Shown here: positions 46,925 to 60,654 of the stretch, one piece after another
Position numbering within the stretch: position 1 is the first letter of the stretch
Layout: each line of letters opens with the position of its first letter
DNA from: Cavenderia fasciculata
Taxonomy: Eukaryota > Evosea > Eumycetozoa > Acytosteliales > Cavenderiaceae
Reading direction: 5' to 3'
Length of the DNA: 64,000 nucleotides
NCBI RefSeq assembly: GCF_000203815.1
Contig: NW_004457624.1
Location: 2,914,001-2,978,000 of the forward strand
Program-made: the position numbers and the translations under genes
Notes under the pieces: generated by a model
Told to the model about the DNA's origin: nothing
What the model saw: only the letters and a program-made list of their open reading frames with translations
Database searches by the model: none

Positions 46925-47671
46925 TTAGTTACTACTTTCAAAAGCAATCCAATTAAAAGAAATTTCTTCCATTTGACCATTATCCCAACTTCTAATGAGA
47001 ATGGTGAAACCTTCATCTGTTATATCATGTGGGATGATACTAAACTTTAGGTCTTTGGTGTTGCTAAAGTGTAGATTGTGGATACCACAAACTACAATGG
47101 GAGGCTTGATAAATCCAGTTGTAAATTTGACTGGGTGTTCATATCTTCTATCGGCGACAGATCCATCATAGAGTTTTGGGAAATTTCCATCTCTGGTAGA
47201 GACCAATCCAACTTCAAAGTTGGTAATGGTGGAACGTGGAATTGGTTTGTATTCCACCTCGAATCTCATTGCTTTGAATCCAGTAGCTTGTTTGGGGATG
47301 ATTTGGATGGCCAGAGCTCTGATGGTTGGAGAAAAGGTGATGGTTTTTGGAGTGTTTCTGTCGGTCAGACCAGTTTGAATACCATTTCCAGAGTTGTAAT
47401 CCAACCAATTGACACCATCCTTGGTATACTTTATAGCAACTTCAGTGACCCATTGATCGGCATCTGGTCTTCCTTGCAACTCGATCTTTGAATACTCGGC
47501 AATACCATTTCCTTGATAGGTGGTTTGGACGTACGGATTGGTATCGGCGACAGTTGGATGCCAACATTTATTGGCATTGATAAATGCTCCGTTTGGAGTA
47601 AAACTAGCATTAAATGATGAGGATGCACTCAAAGATAGTGATCCTGTTGAAACTCCTTTAGTATATGACAT
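46925..47671 (-). CDS. Discoidin-type lectin
   Basis: 248 residues, single exon, no signal peptide, as in dictyostelid discoidins (about 250 residues, released by a non-classical route). Residues 1-150 form an F5/8-type C (discoidin) domain, with CWHPTVADTNPYVQ and QGRPDADQWVTEVAIKY. Residues about 155-248 form the H-type lectin domain that binds Gal/GalNAc, ending NWIAFESSN. Discoidin I of D. discoideum has an RGD adhesion site in the loop where this copy has RPD (family position recalled, not aligned). The family acts in cell-substratum adhesion and streaming. The gene has its own TTAAAATT leader. A fragment of a sister copy is at 41335. Confidence 0.92.
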   Translation of the reverse strand: MSYTKGVSTGSLSLSASSSFNASFTPNGAFINANKCWHPTVADTNPYVQTTYQGNGIAEYSKIELQGRPDADQWVTEVAIKYTKDGVNWLDYNSGNGIQTGLTDRNTPKTITFSPTIRALAIQIIPKQATGFKAMRFEVEYKPIPRSTITNFEVGLVSTRDGNFPKLYDGSVADRRYEHPVKFTTGFIKPPIVVCGIHNLHFSNTKDLKFSIIPHDITDEGFTILIRSWDNGQMEEISFNWIAFESSN

Positions 47672-48226
47672 TGTGTCTTTGATTGATAATTTTAATTAAA
47701 ACAAATTTTGATAATGATTAAAATGATTTAAAAAACAGACAAGAGAGAGTAAGTATTTATATCCAAAAACTTTGTAATTTTGGTTTTTATTAGAGATACC
47801 TCAGGGTTATAAAGTTGTAGTTTGGTTAAATTAAAAAGTTTGGAGGGGGTTTTAAAGTTGTAGTTTGGTTACTTAAAAAAGTCATCAAAAGGAGGGGGTG
47901 GATGCTATATTATTGGATTAGTTACTAGATATGTCATTGTTAAGTATCTCTATGATCAATTCTGTGACAGAGTTTGTTGTAATCTGGCAAATTTGAGTTT
48001 AAAAAATCTTTTCCAAGTTACACTTTGATTTTGGGGGGAAAAAATGTAAATTGGTTAAATCGTCGGGTTAATTATTAAGTTATTTCGGGGTGGCCATTGA
48101 TTAAAAGAATTGGTTGGATCGTACGATCTACAGTCAAGAGTTTAAGAAAGAAAGAATCAATGTTCACCGTTTATAAATATGAATCGGTGATTCATCTTGT
48201 TTTTTAATTTATTTTATTTATTAACT
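47672..48226. other. Discoidin upstream region
   Basis: No gene seen. The motif TAAAGTTGTAGTTTGGTTA occurs twice (about 47810 and 47850), along with G-runs such as GGAGGGGGT. G-rich elements in the promoters of dictyostelid developmental genes bind G-box factor. These are candidates only. Confidence 0.45.
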
Positions 48227-51062
48227 TTAATTCCAAGTGATAAGATTAGTAGAAGTGATTGATTGGACAAGGTTATTAATAGAGAGAGATTGGTATTCAG
48301 CGGTATAGGTATAGGCGGTGCTTGGAGTGCCATCAACATATACATTGGATACAGGTTCAGAGACACCAAAAATGACGACAGTAGAGATGGTGGCATTGCT
48401 AAGATAGGATCCGGCAAAAGAGACGGATGATTCAAATGCGTATTGTCCAAGAGTAGAGTCATAATAGGCTTGAAGATCAATGACAGTGTATTGACCATTC
48501 TCGATAGTGTCAAGAGAGATACCATCATCCAAAAAGAGTTGTCCTTGAGCACTGCCAGTCGAATCGAGGGCGACATTAATGGTGAAGGGGAGTGTACGGG
48601 CAACATGGGTAGTGATGGGGATTTCACCTTCTCCTGGAACATATGATTGGGTTGGTTGGAGTGCAAGTATGGAACCACCACGAATATGAACATTGATCAC
48701 ATCGAATGGGGCAGGGAGTACTTGAGACTTGCCAACTTGGGCAACTGGCGAACCAGTAAAGAAATCGTACCAAGTGTCGGTTGGGAAATAAGCAGTGACT
48801 GTAGTAGTGTTGGCAGTGAGGACTGGCGATACCAAGAGTGATGGACCAACAAGGAATTGAGTGTCAATGGCATAGGTGTTGGCGTCGGTTGGGTATTCCA
48901 TAAAGAGTGGACGCATCACTGGTAGACCTTGAGTATTGGCCAAATAAAACAATGTATAATAGTATGGCAACAGCGTATACTTTAGATTGATTGCATTGAT
49001 CGAAACATCAATGACAGCTTGTCCCCAAACATAAGGTTCTTGAGGAATCGAATTAAATGAATTATGGTTACGAGAGAATGGGTAAAAGTTACCCAATTGC
49101 ATCCATCTACCACATAAATCTGAATTTGAATCTTTATTAAATCCGCAAATCTAAAATAGAATAGAAATCAAAAGTTAGAAAATAAATAATTATTCTTTTG
49201 TTTTGTTTTTTTTTTTGTTTTCTATTACATACATCAGCACCAACTAAAGGAATACCAAAAATATTCATATTTAGCATACCTGGGATAGAAAGGTATAAGT
49301 CATTGTAGGATGATTCATTGTCACCTAACCAATGACCATTGTGTGAGCCGGTACCTGGAAAAGTTGAACGACTAATGACAGTGGTACGAGTACCAAGGAT
49401 TTGATGGACGGCATCTACAGTAGCCATACCTTCAGTATACCCATAAAGTGAATGTGAGTTGTAAACTGAAATATTACCATTTTGAACAGCTGTAAGATTG
49501 ATTGTATGTTGGTCAAGTGATACTCCACCTGGTAGATATGGTGGATTATTTGGATCAAATGAACCGAACATTGACATCATTTTACCACTCTTGCTATTGC
49601 TATCGCTACAATCACCATCACAAAAATTACTAACTTCATTCATATCAATCCAAACACCATCAAATGGTACCATGTCATGATAGTTTTGAAGTTGTTGTTG
49701 CCAAAAGTCCCATGCTTTCTGGTCGAGGAAATCTGGGAATATAGTTGAGCCTGGCCACACCTTTCCAATCAACGGTTGACCTTGATCGGTTGTAATAAAC
49801 GATCCGAGGGTCATCAAGTCGTCGTATGGAGCATACCCCTCTTCATTATGAATACCTGGATCAACAATCATAATATAATGTTGATGGTTTTCATGTAGAC
49901 TGTTTACAAAATTAAACATCAACGTTTGTGGGAAATTAACAGGATCAACTGTAAAATCTTTATATGCATCCATATAATCAATATCTAAATAAAAAGAAAT
50001 TAAAATAATAATATTAATATTCTTTTTGTTTTCTATTTGTTTGTTTTCTTATTCTTTCTTACCATTCCACATTGTTTCTAAAGGAATACCATATTTTGAA
50101 TAATTAGCAACAACTTGTTCAGTTTGTTCGACAGTGTGATAACCCCAACGACATTGGTGCCATCCGAGAGACCAGTAGGGTGGTATGTGAGGATTACCAA
50201 TCAATTGGGCGTATTGTTGGACGACGCTGACTGGGGTGGGACCGGTAAAGATAAAGAGGTCAATGATACCACCGACAATCTTGTAGGTCAATGAATTGGG
50301 TTGCAAGACAACATCCATGGCATTGGAATTAAGCATAAACACACCATTGGCATTACCATTGGGCAACAATTGCATATAGAATGGATGTGATCCATAGAGA
50401 TTGATATTCTCTGTCGACGCAGTCCCCTGATCCTTGGCAAACAATGTATAAGTCATTGAATTGTTTAATCTCAAAGGTGCAGCTCTTTCTCCCAACCCAT
50501 AAAGATTTGGATTAGATACTGTAAAACTTGTTGATAATTCAAGATAATAATCTTCAAACTAAAAATAAATAATAAATAGAATAAGTATATTGTTTCTTTT
50601 TTTGTTTTTGTTGTTTTTTATATTTTTACTTACAATTAAACCATTTGTTGGACAACCAGTTGATGGTGAAGAATTAAATAATATTTCACCGGTTGCAATT
50701 CTAACTACGGTGAAACCAAATGGATTGGCAGTGAATTTAACGTCATAGTCTAGGATGTTTGGTTTGGAGGTGGCAGTTGGCAGTTGATTGGTGAATGGTA
50801 CTTCCCATCGCTCATTCTTTGGATCGTAGATTTTGAATCGAACGATTTGTTGTGTTTGAAAGTATACATCGAAATACAAGAGACCAATGTCATTACCGTA
50901 GGGTCCAGGTGAAAGTAAACTTAATTGACCACTGTATCCATACTTTGTTAGCTGAACCGTTGTCATTTGGTATCCTGGGAAACATGTTTGTTGTGAATCA
51001 CCAAACATCACCATCAACAACAATGTTGTTATAAATAATATTATATCTCTTTGTTTCATCAT
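48227..51062 (-). CDS. gaa: Lysosomal-type alpha-glucosidase, GH31
   Basis: Four exons: 51062-50634, 50558-50063, 49984-49233 and 49150-48227. Phases agree and give 866 residues. The enzyme hydrolyses terminal alpha-1,4 (and some 1,6) glucose, in lysosomal glycogen breakdown. A signal peptide covers about residues 1-24. An N-terminal beta domain follows. The GH31 signature GVWIDMNEVSNF places the nucleophile at Asp422. HWLGDN gives the acid/base Asp530. GWHQCRWGY and the second-half VMRPLFMEYP and DTQFLVGPSLLVSPV are also typical. The C-terminal beta domain is complete. The gene diverges from the cyclase gene at 52348. The choice of the lysosomal over the ER glucosidase II type rests on the single-domain size and sequence texture. 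Confidence 0.92.
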
Positions 51063-52347
51063 CCTTTAAAAAGATAATAAAGATAATAAGATAATAAGAT
51101 AGAAAAGAATAGAAAAGAATAGAATAGAAAAGATATGAGTAAAAAAGAAACTAACCAACTAACAACTATTAAAAATGATCATCGTCAAACAGAATATGAT
51201 TAGATCACCAGTGAGTGTACTCGTGGATGAACAAACAATACAATTGTGGTGGTGGTGTGTCATATCATATGACACATTTTTGATTCAAAAAATCTGTAGA
51301 TAACTCCTCTTAAAATATATCTTCTCTTCTTCTTCTTCTTTCTCTTACCTCGTTTATTTGTATGAATAAATAAATAAATAAATATTATTATGTGTTGTGT
51401 ATAACAATGCTGAATGATTTTTTACGCAAAGGGCAGTGGGAGGTGAGGGTATGGTGGAATTGGGAACAACAAAATTGATGGACTCGCTCCTGGGTATGCC
51501 CCACCATGGCATTGTAAATGCCGAATCATGTGATAGCGGAAGAGGGCAACCCAACGACTATTAAAATGGTATTGGTAGGAAAAAGGTCAATCCCGCAGCT
51601 ATCCCCAGTGAAATAAAACGAAAATCATATAATTTCATTGCTCTTTCGGGGACTAGTACTTAATATCTTCTTCTTCTCTGTCACTGTCACCACAACCATT
51701 GCGTCTCAAAGAAGGGTGAGTTTTAGATATTATTATTTATGATACCATTGGGAAATGAGAGTATACTTCATTATTTAATTATATAATTATTATTATTAAT
51801 ACTCAAGAGTACTAATAAGTAAATAAAAACTGTCTATAACTTAAATTTGAAGCGAGCGGGTTTTCAAGATATTTCAATGTTTTTTTTTTTTTTGCTTGAA
51901 AACAGTTAAAAATCAACAAACCGAGTTAAATTTACAAGAGAGGTCTGCTTGAACAAGGATAGAGCCCATTCACATAACCATTCATCATCGTATCTAGATA
52001 AAATCAAATCATTCATCTTACTTTATCGTACATTACAACATAAAATAGATAGATAGATATATACACAGCAGACAGACAGACAGACACAACACACACATTA
52101 TAATACAGATGCAATAATTATTGATTTTAGATTTTATTATTGTGTTTTCAGTTTGTCTCTATTTATATACATATATACTTTATTTATTAAGAGAGAGAGA
52201 GAGAGAGATAAGATAGAGAAAAGAGATAGTAATAATAATATAAACACAACTTTGTATTTTAACAACAAATAATATATAAATATAACAACTGTAATAATAA
52301 TAATATAAAAGATATATATATACTATTCTTTTTCAAAAAGAAAAAGA
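51063..52347. promoter_or_regulatory. Shared region between divergent genes
   Basis: About 1.3 kb between the divergent alpha-glucosidase and cyclase genes. AT-rich, with AGACAGAC and GA repeats near 52070-52210 and poly-T at 51880. It should hold both promoters. No transcription-factor site can be named with confidence. Confidence 0.5.
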
Positions 52348-53637
52348 ATGGATAATAATAGTAATAATAGTAATAATAGTAATCAAAATGTTGAACATAT
52401 AATAGTATTACCAACAGATGAAAATTCAAGAAAGGTATTTGAGTTTAGTAGGTTAATGTTGATTGACTTGCATAGAATCGATGAGCTTGTCAATGCATCA
52501 GATGTTGTAAGTGAATTGGAGATTGTCATGTTTTCAAGACGTATGACTTCAAGATGCTCTGAATTATCTTCATTTGAGATAAAGTCGACCACAAATGCAA
52601 CTACTTCTACAACAACGACAACATGTGAAACATTTGGTATAATTAGACAACATGGTGAAAAAGAACAATTCAATCAGATAAAGGTGATTATTGATATCAT
52701 TGGATCGATGATTACATGTATAAAACAATACAACCAAGTCGCTAAAAAGGGGTCACCACTCCATGAACTACTCATTCCAAAGGGTGAATATTGGAATAGA
52801 CGAAAGGACTTGATCGAGTCATGGAAGAATTTGGTCTTATTGATTTGTGAAATCACCTGGAAACCACCTCCAAGACAACCACTTGTCACTCCTATCAATC
52901 TTTCTTCCCTCAATCAACAAGTAGTAGATTCTCCAACTTCATCATCATCTTCATCTTCATCATCATCGCCATCAACATCACCAGTAAAGTCACCTCCAAC
53001 ATCACCCAATGGACAACAACAATCTACAGGACGACGTAGATCATCAGTTTCAGATCGTCCACCACAAAATATCGTTAGAATTGGTGGTAGCAGTAGTTCG
53101 AGTAGTAGTAGTTTAAGTGGTGGAAATGGTACCGAGGAAGTGGCCAATATTAAACCAGAGTTATTAGAGTTGTTTGATGTCATATACCATATAAACTTTT
53201 CATTATTCAATCTATTGTGGCATTTATTAAACTATCAAAGAATATTGGCAAATAAATTAATTAATCCAACAACTACCACGACTACTACTCCATCAACTAC
53301 TCCAACATCATCAACAACTACAGTATCAACTCCACCAAAAGGAGCACAATATATTAGCCAAACTAAAAGTATCACATTGCCATCACTCGTTTCCAAATTG
53401 GTCGATTTATTGGCCATCCTTTCACTCTACATTGGAACTCCACAATTCCAATCGGTTATTAATAGTTTAACAAGTTTATCAAATAGTGTAAGTCAACAAC
53501 AAGACAAATCAAACAATCAAACAAACAATTCAAAAAGTACCAACCAAGATCTCTTTCAAACAAAAAATAATAGGAACTTATTGAACATGTACGAGACAGT
53601 TTATCATTATTACAATGTTTACCATTTAAAGTTAAAG
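52348..53637 (+). CDS. N-terminal region of cyclase gene, or separate gene
   Basis: 430 codons with no known domain. Helical segments (FSRLMLIDLHRIDELVNASD, HINFSLFNLLWHLLN) alternate with Ser, Thr and Pro low-complexity tracts. It ends at an excellent donor (TTAAAG GTAAGT), and the frame closes ten codons beyond it. The next frame begins about 1.1 kb later at 54777. D. discoideum SgcA has a very long N-terminal region before its cyclase domains, so a split first exon is attractive. However, the acceptor at 54766 would not keep the frame, and no middle exon is clear. A separate gene is the main alternative. Confidence 0.6.
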
Positions 53638-53667
53638 GTAAGTTTAAAAAGAAGAAGAAGAAATTAG

Positions 53668-54776
53668 TTTATGTTTTTAGTTTTTAGTTTATTTTGTTGT
53701 TGTTATAAATCTTGATCTAGATTGTCAATGATTTTAAAATCACGATTGATATGATAGATATCTATCATCATTCAACCATCCATCCATCTATCTCAACAAC
53801 TCCTCCCTTTTTTTTTTCCAACCACTAAAAATAAATAGATGTTGTTTGTGCTTGTTGGGAGGGGGGGAGTGAATAATTAAAACAACACCCGCAGTTGTTG
53901 GGGGTGATCACTACCATTGTTCCACCTCTCATTTTCATCCATCCCCTTCTCCTCTTTTCCCTCCTCGTTTTTTCATAGTTGATCAAAAACACACACTTTT
54001 ACAACTAACTAATTTTCCAATGTTAACGATATTCTGTCACACAACAACAACCACTAAACCAACCATTAAACATGCATGTTATTTGTTGTTGCTTTGAAAA
54101 ATTATAATTATATAATTTGGGTACAGGTGTTGCAGTTAACTCTTTTTTAATTATTAGTTTTTGTAAAAACAATCAATCAAGTCTAGTTCCATTTGATATT
54201 GTTTGTTATAATATAATATCTGTACAACAAATCCATCTTCCAAATCAATCAACATATTCATATTCACAACAACTCAAACCTACTAGAGAGTAGTATTATT
54301 ATTATTATTATTATATCATTCATTATAATATCTGCAATACTGGAATATTCCTAAAGGTTAGTTTGTTTATTTTTGGAGATGTTACACACGATCAGTGAAA
54401 CAGAGGCCATTTCGACATCTGTGTATTGATCGATTGAAATGCGAGATCGACAAACAATATCAATCACTGAAAGGGAGAAAGAAAAAAAAAAACCAAAAAA
54501 TCTTGTTGTTTTGTTGTTGGTTGTGTCTATGAAACCTCTCACGCGTGGAGAGCCCCTCAAGGCCAACAGGTTGCAATATTAATAACAACCGACAAAAACC
54601 CAATTTCTGTTGTTATCACACATACATGTGTTTATATATTGTACTACTACACCTATACTATATTATACTATATTATACTATAACTATTATTATTTCAATT
54701 TCTAATATATAATCTATAAATATACCATATACCATACATATACATATACATACATATTCATATAGGTCAATCATAT
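53668..54776. other. Long intron or intergenic gap
   Basis: About 1.1 kb, AT-rich, with tracts such as GGGAGGGGGGGAGTG near 53860. No open frame with family content is seen. If it is one intron it is far longer than the others here (70-120 bases), apart from the intron of the element's SAM/ATPase gene. Confidence 0.5.
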
Positions 54777-57700
54777 ATGAGTTTGATATCAGGAAAAGCA
54801 GCAGGTGTACCTAAAAATAGTAGTAAAGAAAATAGTAGTAGCAATAGTAATAAGGAATCAACGACAACGACGACGGGATCGGCGATGAGTGGATCTCAAC
54901 TATCATCTTCACCACCCAAATCATCTTCAACGACGACAACAACAACGACTCAATCGAGGAATTTCTTTAGTTCGATCATTAAACCATCGACAAAGATTAC
55001 AAAGCATCAGAGACACAAGTCGACGAGTAACGAGGAAAAAGAAAAGGAGAGTACAAACAGCGTTGGTAGTAACAGTAGTATTGGTAGCAATGGTAGTAAT
55101 AGTTTTGTGATCAAGAGTGATGAAGAGGATTATAGCAACTCTCATAAACATAAACGTCAACCTAGTACTGGTACCACCGCCTCGACAACGACCACTACAA
55201 CTACAGGATTAACACCAGATACACAGGTTACTCAAGACTGTCCTCCAAATGATAAATGGAAGATTCAAAGAAAACCAAGTGGCAACGAGATGACCAGTAG
55301 TGCTATCACATCTGATGATGAGTCTGGATCAAGTAATATAAGCATTGCTTCTGGAGGTGGTGGTGGTGGAGATAGAATAACAAGAAGTAATAGTACTATA
55401 TTTAAAGAGACATCATTATCTCCTGTTAAATTTGAAGTACCTCCTATTTTTGTATTAGATACATCAAATAATCAAAATAATAATCAAAATAATAATAATA
55501 ATATTGTAAATACTAATAATAATACTAATAATAATAATAATGTACAAAATAATAATAATAATAATAATAATAATAATCCCACATCTCCTACTTCTACTGC
55601 TTCTACAACAACTACTTCTACACCAGTATTATCACCACCAACATCACCAACAACACCAATCAAAGAATCAAAGAAAAAGGTTGGATTAAATATATTCTCC
55701 AAACACTTGAAAACCGTTAAACAAACCGATGAACAAAAACAAAGAAATAGCTTTAGTCAATTCTGGCTTGACAAGTCCACTCATCAAGATCGTATTGATA
55801 AGCTTCCATCCGATGATAAACAAAGACTTCAAATCACAAGTCTTGGTAGTTATGTTTCAAATCTTGTCATTAAAGATCTCTTGGCTTCCCCAAATCCAAT
55901 TCAACCTCCCCATAGTGAAAAGTAAATATATCAAATCGAACAATATTAATAATATATCCATTTATTAACATTTCTATTTTATTTTTTACTTTTGTAGTTT
56001 CCAAAGTTGTGTATTATTTGCAGATATTTCTGGATTTACAGCATTGACAGAAAGATTAAGTCATCATGGTCAAGAGGGTGTAGAATTATTGACAAAGAAT
56101 TTAAATCGTTATTTTGAAAGTCTAATCAAGATTGTAAAAGATTTTGGTGGCGATATTGTAAAGTTTGCAGGTGATGCAGTTTTGTGTCACTGGCCAACCT
56201 ATGGAGAGTTGGTGAATCGTGTACGAACAGCATGCGAGTGTGCATTGACACTACAAAAGAAATTACACAACTTTCCAGTACCAGGTGGCTTTTTGACGTT
56301 GCATATTGGTATTGGATGTGGTGATTTGACCGGTCTCTATGTAGGTGGAGTCAATCAAAAGGTAGAGTTTTTGATTGCCGGTGAGGCACTCCACGAGGCG
56401 GCCTCTTGTGAAAAGGAGGCAGAGTCGGGAGAAATCTACATTTCACAAGCGTGTTATGACGCTGTCAAGCCATTCTCATCGTGCGTGCAGAAAAAGACGC
56501 GAGTCAACGTTCGATTGGACAATATGACCTTTATGGACAAGAACAGCAACAAAAAGGCGCCGGTTGACCAGTTCAACATTGTCGACCGTCGTGCCATACT
56601 GCAACTGCCCTTGTTGATGGATATGGAGGAGTCGCTGCAGCGATTCGTCCCCAACGCAGTACTCAATCAACTGCGTCACGGTAGTTATCTCGCCGAGCTA
56701 CGTTACATCACGGTCATCTTTGTCAATTTGTCATACGGAGAGATTCCCGATCCCACCAAAGACGCCAAAAAGTTACAGGAAATTGTCAGTGAGATCCAGA
56801 CGATCGTGTATCGGTACGAAGGTACTGTGCGTCAGTTTATCGTCGATGACAAGGGGTGTGTGTTGATTGCTGCTTGGGGTGTCCCACCACTCTCTCATGA
56901 AGACGATCCTAGTCGTGCGGTAGAAGCAGCCATGGAGATTGTCGTTGGGTTGTTCAAGCTCAAGGTGATTAGCACGGTTGGTGTGACGACTGGAAAGTGT
57001 TTTTGCGGTGATGTTGGAAGTGACGAGCGTCGAGAGTATGCCGTCGTCGGTGATATTGTCAATCTGTCGGCACGACTCATGTCGCATGGCCAGGGAGGTG
57101 TACTCGTCGATGAGGAAACATCCAAGCTTGCGTCGCGCAAGATCGAGTTTGTCAAGCTCAGTGACCCCATCAAGGTCAAGGGCAAACAGACCAGCGTCAA
57201 CGTGTTCAAACCCATCAAGCGTCATACACACGAGTCATCCAACAACAGTCCGCGTCCAGGCGCGTCAACACGATCTGCGCAGCCTGTCATCAACCGTGGT
57301 ATCGTCGGCGGGCTCGACCTGCACCAACAACAGCAGACCGCGGCCATCAAGCACAAGGGCATTATCGGGCGTCACGGCCAACTACGCCAAATGGCCCATC
57401 TTGTAGACTGCCTTCGCACCGAAGAAGAAGGTGACGGCACCAAGATTGTCTTTATCGAAGCCGAAGCAGGTCTCGGGAAAAGTCGATTCATTCACGAAGT
57501 AAAGTACTCGTTTGCAATGGGTATCCGTATCTTTAAAACAACTGGTCTTCAAATGAACGAGAGTGTACCATTCTATGTATGGCGTCAGATTCTTGGTGAA
57601 TACTTGCGTGAAGAGCAAGCAACCAACTTTAAAAGCTTGCTTGAACTTGGTCCACACGTCAACTTGCTCAATCCCATCCTCGACCTCAACTTTTCCATCT

Positions 57701-60654
57701 CAACCAACCGTCGTTACTCTGCGCCACAGCGTCAAGAGACTCTGCAAATGCTTATGCTTAGACTCGTCCAAATGGCAGTACCGCGTGGATCCATCATCAT
57801 TATCGACGATGCTCATCACATGGATAGCGCGAGTTGGACACTTACCCTAAACCTGTGTCGTCAACTTGAAAACTGTCTCATCATAGTTGCATTGCGTCCA
57901 CTCAAGGAAGGTATCCCACACGGGTTCTCTCATCTTGACAATGTCGAGTTTATCCAACTTGAACCACTCCAAACTCGTGAGGAAGTTCAACTGCTATTAG
58001 AGCAAATGTTAAACGTTCGAAATAGTCCATCCTATGAATTGCCAGACGAGATTGTAGACGAGATATTTAATCGGTCACAAGGTAACCACTTTGTCATTGA
58101 GGAAATGGTCAATGGACTCAAACACAGTGGTTATATTGATGAAAAGACAGGTGAATTCAACTCTAAACACGAAGCTATTGAGCAGGTGCGTGTCAACATT
58201 CCACGTACAGTCACATCGCTCATTACCAGTAGAGTTGATCGTCTCTCGACAGCACAGCAGTTGGTACTCAAAGTTGCATCAGTCATGGGTACACCTTTTA
58301 CAGTTGACTCGTTGTTCAAGATATTACCAACATCCGAAACCTCGACCCGATCAGAGCTCACCAATGACCTTATCATCCTTGAACGTTTACACTTTATCAA
58401 GAGTAAAAAAGATCAAAATGGCAGCAGTGGCACCAATACCCCATCACCCAAACAATCCAATCATCACAATTATCTTAGATCACGTTCAAGTATTGTAACA
58501 TCTCCTTCTTCTCTTTCACCTTTATCTTCTCCCTATTATAATAATAATAACAGTAGTATGTCTCCACCACAACCAGTTATAGTTCAATCACCTCTAAATT
58601 TGTCACTTGATAATTCCAATCAATCTACACCACCGGCATTATCATCACCTGGATTGGTACCAATTTCAACAGAGGTATTGTATTCATTTGTACATACACG
58701 TACACAAGAAGTTATCTATGACCTCATGCTCTTTTCTCAGCGTAGAGAGTTGCATCACAAGATTGCCAAGATTCTCGAGATTACATGTACCCCACAAAAC
58801 TCACTCTACATCTCTCTGGTCAACCATTACCACGCTGCCCAAGACTACTCCAAGACGGTAGAGTATGCCACCAAAGCCGGTCAAAATGCCCTCTCTGACA
58901 ATAACAACAAAGAAGCTGTTAAATTCTTCCAATTGGCATTGAAATGCATGGAGCTAGAACAACAACAAGAGGAAGAGGTAAAGGCAATGAAAAAGTTGAA
59001 TCGTCGTAGTTCAACCAATACATTTATCACTCAACCTACCAATCTTACTACTTCTGTCGGGTCTCCTCCAGGTGGTAGTGGTAGTACATCGTCGTCGTCG
59101 TCATCATCGTCATCATCACCAACTCTAAAACGTATACCATTTGAAATGATATCAATTACAAGAAAACTTGGGTTGGCATTGTATAATATGGGATTGTTAT
59201 TGTCTGCTATGCAACAATTCCTTGCTGTACTCAAACACCTTGGTATAGAGTTGCCACCAGTGTTGGCTAAAGGTCCAACACAACTATTTGACGCGACTAC
59301 TGGTGCTCCAATGGGCCCACCATCTATGGGTGCCGCTGCACCAGACAAACGACACCGTCTACTAAAGTCTCCACAACGCCAAGATTCACTCACTAAGTTT
59401 GTGACCAACAACCTCGATGCCATGGAGAAACGTGAGGCACTGCTGTCGCTGGTGGTACTGTCCAAGATCTTTTTGCACGACTGTCAAAAGCAGAGTAGCA
59501 GCTGGTGCTCGTTCCTTGCCAACCAGTTGGCAGCCGACTCATGGAGTCTGCAGAGTGAGGCGTACTCGATTGGCATCCGTGTGCTCGGTGTCAATGGAGA
59601 TAATACAACGCCGCTAAAGTACTATGCGGCTGTACTCAGTCGTTCAGGCGAGACTAATGGCTACGTGTATGGAAATTCGCATCAAGCATGGGGTATATAC
59701 ATGTCGGGCACGGGTCAGTGGTCCGAAGCAGAGTCGGGATACCAGACGGCAACCGCGTCGGCTGGCAAGATGGGCGACAAAAAGTTGGTCGAGGAGAGCG
59801 GTGTTTTCCTCGGCGCATGTCTCTATCTCATGGGACAGAGCCAGGCTGCACTCTCACTTGCACTAAAGTCACTCGACGCTGCACGTACACGTGAGGATGT
59901 CCAGATACAGATGATGGCATTGCTCGTAGCCGGTGACGCCCGCGTGCGTATGGGTGAGGTCAAGGCTGCTGAAGACACGTTGCGCGAGATTGAACAGCTC
60001 GTGCAGGCAATTGGCATGGCCGAGCAGACTTCTGGCACCTACATCCACTACCTCTCGCTCAAGGCACAGTTCCAAAGTGTCCTCAAAAATGACCATTCAC
60101 AAGCCTACGACTCTGCACGAAAGGCACTCTCTGCCCTGGCACGTTGTGACACAAACAACTTTTCCGTCTACGAGTCGTATGCCTCCCTCTCGATGATCAT
60201 TATCCGTGTGTTCCAGAGTCTGCAAAACCACCCCATGTCACGTACCCAAACCTACCAACAACAACGTGCCAAGATGATCACTGAAATCACCGAGGCACAG
60301 CAACACCTCGAGCGCTTCACCGACACGTTCCCCATCGGTCAACCCCGTCTCTTGCTCCTCAAAGGTCTCATTGGCATCGTCGTCCACAACAATATCAATG
60401 GCTCTGAAAACTATTTCAAGGAATCAAAGGAAAAAGCAATCAAATTGGGTATGGTATTTGAAGAGGAACTAGCCACCTATCATTATAATTCATTTTATTC
60501 TGAAAGTGATCCGTTCCCTGTAAATGTAACTACTATTCAACCTTCAATTCAATTATTACAACAACAACAACAACAACAGAATAATCAAACAACAACAACA
60601 ACAACTAAATCAGTTACACCTTCATCTCCTCCTCAAATTATTAAAAAAGTTTAG
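54777..60654 (+). CDS. sgcA: Soluble guanylyl/adenylyl cyclase-type protein, SgcA-like
   Basis: Two exons, 54777-55921 and 55998-60654, 1933 residues if it starts here. The first 380 are Ser/Thr/Asn-rich. Catalytic domain C1 starts at the exon join (VLFADISGFTALTERL, then VKFAGDAVL), with both metal-binding Asp. C2 follows (ITVIFVNLSYGEIP, then GDVGSDERREYAVVGDIVNL) and lacks the first Asp. An AAA-type ATPase segment (GIIGRHGQLRQ, then Walker A EAGLGKSRF, then IIIDDAHHMD) comes next, followed by helical TPR-like repeats to the end. This is the layout of mammalian soluble adenylyl cyclase and of Dictyostelium SgcA, which makes cGMP for chemotaxis. Cyclase substrate cannot be told from sequence alone. 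Well conserved C-rich codons mark the core. Confidence 0.85.

Noticed and set aside
56454-57231. Several minus-strand frames under the cyclase gene
   Set aside because: Antisense of well-conserved cyclase coding sequence with C-rich third positions, which leaves long chance frames.
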